A stretch of DNA of 64,000 bases from DATFVA01 sp963815785 (GTDB lineage Bacteria; Bacteroidota; Ignavibacteria; Ignavibacteriales; Ignavibacteriaceae). Shown one piece after another: positions 57,815-64,000 of the stretch (positions are counted from its first letter, which is position 1; each line of letters begins with the position of its first letter). Position numbers and translations under genes: made by a program. A model generated the notes under the pieces. The model did no database searches. It worked only from the letters and a program-made list of their open reading frames with translations, and was not told where the DNA came from. The stretch lies in assembly GCA_963815785.1 (NCBI GenBank), contig CAWFHZ010000013.1, positions 62,001 through 126,000 of the forward strand, written 5' to 3'.

Positions 57815-58285
57815 TCTCTCTCCTGCTAATCGTTTGAAACAAAATACAAATCTGATAGTGCTGTTTTAACAAATCTATTTAAACCAGGAAAATCAAAATT
57901 ATTTTTCCCTTCACTTTTACTGAACCTTTATCAGGTTATATTGTAATTTAATATTTTTTACAGGAAATAAAGTTGAAAATATTGTTGGATGAAATTAATT
58001 ATAGCTACTCAAATTCGCTTTAAGAAACGAACTGTTGTATTAGGTTAATTTTGTTGTTTTGAAAATTTAATTATTAACTAAGAGTATTAAAGAATGAGAA
58101 TCTATTTGAACAACTTCGGTATAATAACCTAATTATTTTACAGCGGTAATTAATAAATATTTTATGTTTTGCTTAGAATTTACTATTATATTCCAATCGT
58201 CAATTCAGGAAAGCAGGAAAAACGAACAAACATTTATACGTATAAGTATTTTATCAATTTTTAAAAACATTATAAAGGTTTTAAT
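57815..58285. other. AT-rich intergenic region with nothing recognised
   Basis: About 470 bases between the divergent SRPBCC and STAS genes. I see stops in all frames, no convincing hairpin and no repeat shared with the rest of the window. Promoters for both neighbours presumably lie here. Confidence 0.5.
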
Positions 58286-58615
58286 ATGAAAGTTTCAACA
58301 CAAAACAGGGATAAATTCGGGATAATAAAGTTTGATTCTGATAAGATACTGGGAACTGAAGCAGGTGAATTTCAGGAGAATTTAATTGCACTCCTTGAAA
58401 ATAAAATAAAATATATTATTGTCGATCTTACAGGGGTAAAATTTGTATCAAGCTGGGGAATAGGAATGCTTATGCATGGATTAGCCACCACGAAAAATCG
58501 CAGTGCTGAATTTAGAATTGCCGGTATGAATGATAAAGTAGCAAAAACTTTTAAAAACGTAAAGATTTTTTCCGTGCTGGATATATTCGATTCTTTAGAG
58601 TCAGCAATGAAATAA
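58286..58615 (+). CDS. STAS-domain protein A
   Basis: A 109-aa STAS domain. The phospho-acceptor loop reads V-K-F-V-S-S-W-G-I-G-M-L (about 51-62). Aligned to SpoIIAA-type D-S-S-G-L-G, the acceptor Ser is kept, the Asp is Ser, and a Trp replaces the second Ser. The C-terminal helix carries F-S-V-L-D-I-F-D-S-L-E-S-A-M. Role: antagonist of an anti-sigma or other switch protein, inferred from family. Closely paralogous to the STAS gene at 59954 and only distantly to the one beside the PP2C phosphatase. Confidence 0.85.
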   Translation: MKVSTQNRDKFGIIKFDSDKILGTEAGEFQENLIALLENKIKYIIVDLTGVKFVSSWGIGMLMHGLATTKNRSAEFRIAGMNDKVAKTFKNVKIFSVLDIFDSLESAMK

Positions 58616-58716
58616 TATTTTTAAACAGTAAGTTTTTACCAGGTTTAAAACAACTTACTTAGTATACCGAGAAATTGTTAACCACTTTTTATCTTTAATA
58701 AATAAAAGGATAAAAT

Positions 58717-59404
58717 ATGTTTATCGGACATTTTGGTGTCGGGCTTGCGGGAAAAAAAGTTGAGCCTAAAATTTCTTTAGGAACTCTTTTTCTGGCAGCT
58801 CAGTGGCTTGATCTTATTTGGCCAGTATTTATTTTGCTCGGCCTGGAAAAAGTTGAAATTGCTCCGGGAATGACTGCTTCCAATCCCCTGGATTTCATTT
58901 ATTATCCTTTTTCACACAGTTTATTATTCGCGATTGTCTGGGCTTTGTTATTTGGTTTAGTGTATTACTTCTTTTAAAAAGAATGTTAAATCTGCTATAC
59001 TTCTCGGGGGTCTGGTATTAAGTCACTGGATTCTTGATTGGATTGTCCATGTACCTGATCTGCCAATTTTGCCCTGGGGTAATCTTAAAGTTGGATTAGG
59101 ATTATGGAACTACCCGGTGATTGCTGTTATAATTGAGTTGGCCATCTTTTTTACAGGAGTATATTTATATCTATTGGTAACAAAATCAAAAAATAAAAAG
59201 GGAACATTTGGCTTTTGGGGATTGATAATATTTCTTGTGGTTATTTATGTTATGAATCTTTTTAGTCCTCCCCCGCCCTCAGTTGAAGCAATAGGATATG
59301 CAGGATTATTACAATGGCTGATTATACCGTGGGCGTACTGGATTGACAGAAACCGGATGTTAACCCAAAATATACTTTCAGATCCAACAGAATCGAAATC
59401 TTAG
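58717..59404 (+). CDS. Multi-spanning membrane protein (YdjM/DUF457-like), frame broken once
   Basis: Inner-membrane protein of about 228 aa after repair, with five to six helices. It starts M-F-I-G-H-F-G-V-G-L-A-G and contains Q-W-L-D-L-I-W-P, Y-P-F-S-H-S-L and L-S-H-W-I-L-D-W-I-V-H. These His/Asp pairs are placed as in the metal-dependent membrane hydrolase-like YdjM/DUF457 group. The frame is lost in TTTT 58973-58976; removing one T joins V-Y-Y-F-F to K-K-N-V-K-S-A-I-L-L-G. It lies 101 bases after STAS A. A decayed second copy follows at about 59515. Confidence 0.8.
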
Positions 59405-59514
59405 ATAATATTAGAGGATGAGCCGTTTAACTCATAACTCTTTAGTGCATTTAATCAATGCGCCTATAGCTCTCTGCGAAATATCAAATAGATAAAATAA
59501 GCTCATCGTAAATT

Positions 59515-59830
59515 TTGGTGTGACCTTACCGGAATAAGATTCAAATTACTCCGGGTATAACGGCTACCAATCCCTTTAATTTCTTTTATCTTTCTTTTCA
59601 CATTATCTGTTACTTGTAATTGTTTTTGGTTTGATATTGGGATTAATTCATTTCTTCTTCAATAAAATATTAAACCTGCTATATTGCTTTAAGTTCTGTC
59701 TATAATTAATTGGATTCCTGATTTTATTGATTCTGCACCTGCTGACAATTTTTCTCCGGAGCGATCCCAAAGTTGGTTTAGGATTATGGACCTACGCGGC
59801 GATTATAGTTATTGTAGTATATTCAAAAAT
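59515..59830 (+). pseudogene. Decayed duplicate of the membrane protein gene
   Basis: Scattered frames retain the middle of the upstream gene: T-P-G-I-T-A-T-N-P-F-N-F, then a degraded helix and W-I-P-D-F-I-D, then P-K-V-G-L-G-L-W-T-Y-A. These match A-P-G-M-T-A-S-N-P-L-D-F and K-V-G-L-G-L-W-N-Y-P of the intact copy. It lacks a start, has several stops and frame changes, and contains deletions. This is true decay, not a single-base error. Confidence 0.82.
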
Positions 59831-59953
59831 ATTGTGTGCGATAAATAATTTATTTTTATATTAAATAGTATTTTATTAAGATTCCGGTGTATCACAAGTG
59901 CACACACTGTAATTTTTCTTTTCTAATTTTGTTTAACTATTCAAGGGTCTTTT

Positions 59954-60283
59954 ATGAAAGTTTCAACCACGATAAAAGATAATTTCGGCATAATAAAATT
60001 TGACGTCGATAAAATACTCGGAATTGAAGCGGGAGAATTTCAGAAATCACTGGTAAATCTTCTCGATAAAAACATAAAAAATATTATTGTTGATTTATCA
60101 AGGACCAAATTTGTTTCCAGCTGGGGAATCGGAATGCTTATGCACGGTCTGGCTACGACAAAAAATCGCAGTGCAGAGTTCAGGTTTGCAGGTATGAATG
60201 AAGTAACGGCCGGAACATTGAAAATTATGAAACTCTATCCTATACTTAACATATATGATTCGGTAGACGAGGCAATGAAATAG
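59954..60283 (+). CDS. STAS-domain protein B
   Basis: A 109-aa paralogue of STAS A with the same length, the same start M-K-V-S-T and the same loop F-V-S-S-W-G-I-G-M-L-M-H-G-L-A-T-T-K-N-R. It differs mainly in the N-terminal strand and the last helix (P-I-L-N-I-Y-D-S-V-D-E-A-M). Together with the decayed membrane gene it shows that a STAS-plus-membrane-protein pair was duplicated. Function as for STAS A; the two may compete for or divide partners. Confidence 0.85.
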   Translation: MKVSTTIKDNFGIIKFDVDKILGIEAGEFQKSLVNLLDKNIKNIIVDLSRTKFVSSWGIGMLMHGLATTKNRSAEFRFAGMNEVTAGTLKIMKLYPILNIYDSVDEAMK

Positions 60284-60422
60284 AATATTTTAGTTAGATA
60301 AATTCTATCATTAAATTAAAAACACATTACTTTACACATCGATTTATGGTCCAGACACTTTATAAACTAATAAAACCGCAAAACCTATTATGTATTTAAG
60401 AAAGTAATGGAATAAAAAATTT

Positions 60423-61340
60423 TCACTCCTTTAATGCCTCTGCTTTCTCCTTAAGAAGATCTTTATCATAGCCAATTAGTTTATCAAATAATTTACCGTC
60501 TTTATAAAAGCTCACAACCGGGATCATTTCTTTAGTAATGCCGAATTCATCTCCAATCATTTTGTTTTCTTCAATATTTACTTCTATAGTTTGTAATCCG
60601 TGCGGCAAAGACACAAAGCTTGAATAGTATTTTCCACACTGCATACAGGTATCCACAGTCCACAAAACAACCACCGGAATTTGAGATTCCTTTATGAATA
60701 CACTAAGATCATCATCACCTAATTGTCTGATAGAATACGGCATCATATTTTTTTCATAAACTGCTTTTGAAACACTTACATCAAAAGGCTCACCAGTTCT
60801 TTTAAGTGTAAGCTTAATATTGTCGGAATCTTCCGAATCTATTTTATTGAGAACTTCCTGAAGGGTCAAACAAGCTATATCGTCACCGTTTACCTTAAGA
60901 ACCTTTTCACCCTCATATAATTTCTGAAGCCTCTGGCCAACACGATGAATAACTTTATCTATGCTCTTTATGTAAACACCATCAGATAGCGATATAAGCT
61001 TGATACCTATCAAAGCTGATTTCCGATTTGCTTTAAGATCTTCTTCCAATCGTTTAATATCTAATTCTACATTTTCCTTATCCGGGGCTCCGGGATACAG
61101 TTCAAGGTATTTTTTTAATTCCTTAACAGCGTTTGTTACATTTCCCTCCAGCATTGAAAGAGTTTTACCTAGATAATAATGCACATCGGCGAATTCTGGA
61201 GCCAATTTATTTACTTCCTTAAATAACCTTAATGCATTATCAATATCGGCTGGCACTTTAGCCGAATCGATAGCGTTTATTCCCTTAAGCAATAAGTCTT
61301 TAATATTATCGGGAATTTCCTGCTGGGCATTGAGCGACAA
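60423..61340 (-). CDS. TPR-PDZ-thioredoxin-like exported protein, N-terminus unsettled
   Basis: A 305-aa protein with three parts. TPRs come first (about 15-105, with F-A-D-V-H-Y-Y-L-G-K-T-L). A PDZ-like domain follows (about 115-200, with G-V-Y-I-K-S-I, G-E-K-V-L-K-V-N-G-D-D-I and L-T-L-K-R-T-G). A thioredoxin-like domain ends it (about 205-305), with C-M-Q-C as the CxxC site in V-D-T-C-M-Q-C-G-K-Y and the cis-Pro loop M-I-P-V-V-S-F-Y. The ORF opens at a TTG without a ribosome site. Upstream, two other frames encode L-F-I-L-L-F-C-I-S-I and V-F-V-S-S-V-V-A-Q, so the real gene probably has a signal peptide broken by frame errors near 61330-61365. A periplasmic disulfide or redox role is inferred. 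Confidence 0.75.
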   Translation of the reverse strand: MSLNAQQEIPDNIKDLLLKGINAIDSAKVPADIDNALRLFKEVNKLAPEFADVHYYLGKTLSMLEGNVTNAVKELKKYLELYPGAPDKENVELDIKRLEEDLKANRKSALIGIKLISLSDGVYIKSIDKVIHRVGQRLQKLYEGEKVLKVNGDDIACLTLQEVLNKIDSEDSDNIKLTLKRTGEPFDVSVSKAVYEKNMMPYSIRQLGDDDLSVFIKESQIPVVVLWTVDTCMQCGKYYSSFVSLPHGLQTIEVNIEENKMIGDEFGITKEMIPVVSFYKDGKLFDKLIGYDKDLLKEKAEALKE

Positions 61341-61389
61341 CAGACGAAACGAATACTAATACAAAACAGCAGAATGAATAATTACAATA

Positions 61390-61545
61390 TTATTTTGGGG
61401 GTTTCTCGAGATCATAAGTACTCCTTATATTTTCTAATTTTTCTAAACTTTTTTTACTGTCAATCAACTCATCATTAACTTTGTTTCCCTCTTCGATGGA
61501 TTCATTAAGAGCATCAAGTGCAGCTTTCAACAGCTCATCATTCAT
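61390..61545 (-). CDS. Small charged helical protein, 51 aa
   Basis: A short ORF opening M-N-D-E-L-L-K-A-A-L-D-A-L-N-E-S, continuous and strongly helical, ending L-E-K-P-P-K. Its ATG overlaps the stop of the preceding small ORF as ATGA. No family recognised. Composition and phasing suggest a coiled coil. It belongs to the leftward set running from 64 kb to 60.4 kb. Confidence 0.5.
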   Translation of the reverse strand: MNDELLKAALDALNESIEEGNKVNDELIDSKKSLEKLENIRSTYDLEKPPK

Positions 61546-61640
61546 CTATTATCGCCCTGAGGTTTTAATTTTATTTCTTCAACGGCTTGTTTCTTCTCTT
61601 CTATTACTTTTTTAATACTTATTTCCTTTTCTTTTAGCAA
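61542..61640 (-). CDS. Possible small charged protein, 32 aa
   Basis: TTG start at 61640 with GGAG 12 bases upstream, reading (M)-L-K-E-K-E-I-S-I-K-K-V-I-E-E-K and ending in TGA that overlaps the ATG of the next small ORF. Lys/Glu-rich helix. Supported only by the coupled arrangement; it may be the leftover of a longer gene. Confidence 0.3.
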   Translation of the reverse strand: MLKEKEISIKKVIEEKKQAVEEIKLKPQGDNR

Positions 61641-61647
61641 TGTTTAA

Positions 61648-62466
61648 TTATACTCCAATACTGTCTGCTTTGTTTTTTACTGTTTGATAAATCATTTGCT
61701 GAAATCCAACCGGATTAGAAACGGTTACTTCAGGGATTTCATATTTTATTTCCGGGCAATCGGATAACTTTAGATTTGTAAAATCTGAAAGTGAACGCAT
61801 ATTTTCTAATTGACCTTCAGGATTATTAAAATCATCTTTACCCTGTAAAACAATTTTAGCGGCTTCGATGCTTTGATTCGCGGCACAGTTCAGCTGTTTA
61901 ATAGTTTTAATTGCCTCTGATTTTACAACTCTGTTCTTGAGATCATTAGTTATTTTATCTTTAAGTCCTGGAAATTTTTCATTCAATATTTGAGAATATT
62001 CATCTTGTACTTTTTGTACCTGCTCTTTCCATTTTTCCTGTCGTTCTCTGGCTAAGCGAATTTCTTCTTCTGTTGGTGGGGGAGAAATATATGTACTATT
62101 TGAACCGGAGGAACTATTGTTATTGTCTGAAGATGAGGAAAATATCCAATCAAAAAGTCCTTGAATTAAAGGTGTAACTACCGACTGAACCATCTGCTGA
62201 TTGAAATCTCCACTGCCTGAATTATTACTTGAAGACAAAGAAGAGGATGATGATTCTTGTACGCAAGTTGTGGTGCCATCACCATTACAAGTACACCTGT
62301 ATTTAACTCCATTATAAATTTCAACCCAACTCTGACCTTTTGGTATTAAATTGTGCTTTGAATCAAAGCATCCCACTACTTCAATCTGTGCTTGTAATGG
62401 GATACAAAAAACTATGAAAACAAAATAAATATGAATTAATATTAATATTAAATTTTTATTCATCAT
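61648..62466 (-). CDS. Secreted Ser-rich protein of unknown function
   Basis: An exported 272-aa protein from the ATG at 62466. The longer frame upstream overlaps the end of the preceding gene and lacks a ribosome site, whereas GGTGGTGGGAAG sits directly before this ATG. Signal peptide: L-I-L-I-L-I-H-I-Y-F-V-F-I-V-F-C-I-P-L-Q-A-Q. A small Cys-containing domain (V-G-C-F-D-S-K ... Y-R-C-T-C-N-G-D-G-T-T-T-C) is followed by a Ser/Asn-rich linker, the block S-G-S-G-D-F-N-Q-Q-M shared with the upstream gene, a second Ser-rich run, a coiled coil (about 160-205) and a mixed C-terminus. Family not recognised. Confidence 0.65.
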   Translation of the reverse strand: MMNKNLILILIHIYFVFIVFCIPLQAQIEVVGCFDSKHNLIPKGQSWVEIYNGVKYRCTCNGDGTTTCVQESSSSSLSSSNNSGSGDFNQQMVQSVVTPLIQGLFDWIFSSSSDNNNSSSGSNSTYISPPPTEEEIRLARERQEKWKEQVQKVQDEYSQILNEKFPGLKDKITNDLKNRVVKSEAIKTIKQLNCAANQSIEAAKIVLQGKDDFNNPEGQLENMRSLSDFTNLKLSDCPEIKYEIPEVTVSNPVGFQQMIYQTVKNKADSIGV

Positions 62467-62904
62467 CTTCCCACCACCTTTCAAGTTTAGTAACATCAAT
62501 TTGTACAGGCTCTGATAGATTTCCTTCTGCATCAGCAATTCCTTTTTGCCCTGCATTTACCAAAATAGTTTTTAATCCATTTGTTGATTAAAATCTCCGC
62601 TGCCTGATGAACCTTGCACGTAACTTGTGCCGTTTGCATCATCACATTTTTCACAATGCATCTTTTTTCTGATGTATGGGTCTCCTGATTCAATAACCGC
62701 TCTATCAATCATTTGCTTACACTCTGTTTCAGATGAAAAATTACCCTGCCTTTTTGCACAATTGATTCCCTGCTGTCTCAGCTCGTTAATAAGTTGATCT
62801 GAATAAACTATTTGCCATTGTGCAAAGGCTGTTTCAGAAAAAAAGAAAAACGGAACTACTATTAACAAAAAACCCCTTTTCCAAATATCAAATTTTTTAT
62901 ACAT
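62456..62904 (-). CDS. Secreted small protein of unknown function, frame broken once
   Basis: Exported protein of about 149 aa after repair. Signal peptide: R-G-F-L-L-I-V-V-P-F-F-F-F-S-E-T-A-F-A. The mature part has Cys in I-N-C-A-K-R-Q, E-T-E-C-K-Q-M and M-H-C-E-K-C-D-D, then S-G-S-G-D-F-N-Q-Q-M. The open frame stops at 62572, but the adjacent frame continues G-L-K-T-I-L-V-N-A-G-Q-K-G and ends W-W-E-D-D-E at 62456, overlapping the next start. One base is probably missing near 62576. The block shared with the next gene suggests a partial duplication. Confidence 0.6.
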
Positions 62905-62976
62905 TTTGATACCATTCAGGTATAAGTAAGTAAGTAATTAATTATTTATTAATCTTTTTGTAAAAACAGTGTTTAT

Positions 62977-63999
62977 TTATTTTTTTGTCGGCACTCCATA
63001 TAATGGTGTAACAATAAAGTATTTGCTCTTGCAAAAATCTGCGGGAGAATATTCAATCCCTATCATTTTTTTTATTGTGTCCTCAGTTTCGGGAACAATT
63101 TTTCCTGAATTTATCAATACCCACCGACTCGATTCCGAACAAACCATATCGCTCCCCATTACGCCATATTTAGTATCTGTAATTAAATTATTATTATTTT
63201 GTGACTTCATCTGCAATTGTTCATCAGATAGCTGCCTGGCTGTCTGATATAATTTTTCTCCATCTTTATCCTGCAGAGGTTCTATAAGTTGTGCAACCTT
63301 AGCATCACGACTTCCATACAAATAAAGATATTCCTGCTCTGAAATTATTGTGGGTCCTTTTCCCGGGACATTATCCAGAAACATTTTCTTTCCATTTATT
63401 GACTTAAGATATATAAGCGAATGAGAAGCAGAAGATTCATTCGTTGACGAAACAATTTCATCTCCCTTATTTATCCAGTAACTCATTGACAATTTACTTG
63501 AGTCTTTTGAAATCAGAAGTACGTCTCCCGGCAGTAATTCATCAAACTTTTTACCCGGTAATGGAGGTGGAGCCTTACTTTTTAAAGAGATATAGAGATT
63601 ATCAACAAATAAATTAGGAGTCTTTAATCGCTGCCGGATTAAATCATCTTTGGACTTTAGCCATTCTCCCCTATTATTTTCAAAATCAAATTGTTCAGAT
63701 TTTAATTCAGCATTACTGCTTCCGTTTTTTATATACTCTATTAAATCATTCAGTTTTTTGAGATAGTCATTTAGTCGATTTAGATTATCTGAATTTTTTT
63801 GTTTAGCAATATTTGCATTAGCAATCGCATCTAGAGATACTCTTTCAGCCTCGCTGTTACCCTTCTGGCGTGCAAGGTCTAAAATCTTTCCCGATTTAGT
63901 TATAGTTGCATCGCATCTTTCAATATTTTTGGTCGTCTCCTTAATTGAAACATTCGTTACTTCTATTTGGGTTTCTAATTTTGAAATGGTAGTTAATTT
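62977..63999 (-). CDS. Coiled-coil plus permuted NlpC/P60-like protein, 5' end outside
   Basis: The frame is open from the right edge, giving 340 residues of a longer protein. The N-terminal 180 residues are a coiled coil (K-L-E-T-Q-I-E-V, then L-N-D-Y-L-K-K-L-N-D-L-I-E-Y). After P-P-P-L-P-G-K-K-F-D-E-L-L comes L-P-G-D-V-L-L-I, then S-A-S-H-S-L-I-Y-L and G-S-D-M-V-C-S-E-S-S-R-W-V-L. A G-D-V-L start, a His in the second strand and a late Cys in a x-C-S-E turn are the arrangement of circularly permuted NlpC/P60 (YiiX/YebB-like) papain-fold hydrolases, which cleave or acylate peptidoglycan or lipid substrates. An internal ATG at 63492 is not the real start. Confidence 0.65.
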   Translation of the reverse strand, partial: KLTTISKLETQIEVTNVSIKETTKNIERCDATITKSGKILDLARQKGNSEAERVSLDAIANANIAKQKNSDNLNRLNDYLKKLNDLIEYIKNGSSNAELKSEQFDFENNRGEWLKSKDDLIRQRLKTPNLFVDNLYISLKSKAPPPLPGKKFDELLPGDVLLISKDSSKLSMSYWINKGDEIVSSTNESSASHSLIYLKSINGKKMFLDNVPGKGPTIISEQEYLYLYGSRDAKVAQLIEPLQDKDGEKLYQTARQLSDEQLQMKSQNNNNLITDTKYGVMGSDMVCSESSRWVLINSGKIVPETEDTIKKMIGIEYSPADFCKSKYFIVTPLYGVPTKK

Positions 64000-64000
64000 C

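Noticed and set aside
1..64000. tRNA, rRNA, CRISPR arrays and complete insertion sequences.
   Set aside because: I looked for the conserved tRNA T-loop, spaced direct repeats and transposase motifs and saw none.

Overview
The window looks like a chromosomal segment of an AT-rich member of the Ignavibacteria (Bacteroidota/Chlorobi side of the tree). This is inferred from four secreted proteins that end in a type IX secretion (T9SS) sorting domain of the style N-P-N-P-F-N-P-T-T ... V-Y-D-x-L-G, from DUF4476 and Omp28-like proteins, and from GGAGG-type ribosome sites that often precede TTG starts. No rRNA, tRNA, CRISPR array or complete insertion sequence was seen.

Layout. 0-4.5 kb: the end of gatE and all of gatD (an archaeal-type Glu-tRNA(Gln) amidotransferase), a SlyD-like FKBP, a cupin, a GNAT acetyltransferase and a secreted DUF4476 protein. 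4.6-34.1 kb: the main feature, a leftward block in which ten Hanks-type Ser/Thr protein kinases stand head to tail. They are interrupted only by one small cupredoxin-like protein. Upstream lie a GAF-PP2C phosphatase, a STAS protein, a double ABM-domain protein and one small unknown protein. Six kinases carry TPR sensor halves and four carry TolB/WD40-type beta-propellers; all but one have a membrane helix between kinase and sensor. Spacers hold decayed 5' ends of further kinases, short palindromes and a TGTCAT...ATGACA repeat family. 34.3-43.3 kb: tag, a GH47-type mannosidase, a 57-residue membrane protein, a secreted HEAT-like protein, a PflX-like radical SAM protein, a T9SS cargo protein and a large BNR/sortilin-type secreted protein. 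43.6-55.2 kb: a gingipain-like C25 protease, a lamin-tail protein and an Omp28-like protein (all T9SS cargo), with a HEAT protein, an aldo/keto reductase, a DUF2202 lipoprotein and a PAP2 phosphatase between them. 55.2-60.3 kb: a TSUP transporter, a methyltransferase flanked by two copies of an SRPBCC 3' end, two paralogous STAS proteins, and an intact plus a decayed copy of a membrane protein. 60.4-64 kb: a leftward set of mostly unrecognised secreted proteins, including a TPR-PDZ-thioredoxin protein and, running off the window, a coiled-coil protein with a permuted NlpC/P60-like domain.

Function. The kinase block reads as a signalling unit. Periplasmic TPR or propeller domains would sense something and report through cytoplasmic kinase domains; the PP2C phosphatase would reverse phosphorylation, and the STAS protein is a candidate target. 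No RsbW-type anti-sigma kinase is visible, so the usual partner switch is incomplete here.

Caution. About eleven genes are split by single-base frame changes, most of them one extra base in a short homopolymer. This is better explained by base-calling errors than by that many pseudogenes. I annotate such genes as one CDS across the break and say where the break lies.
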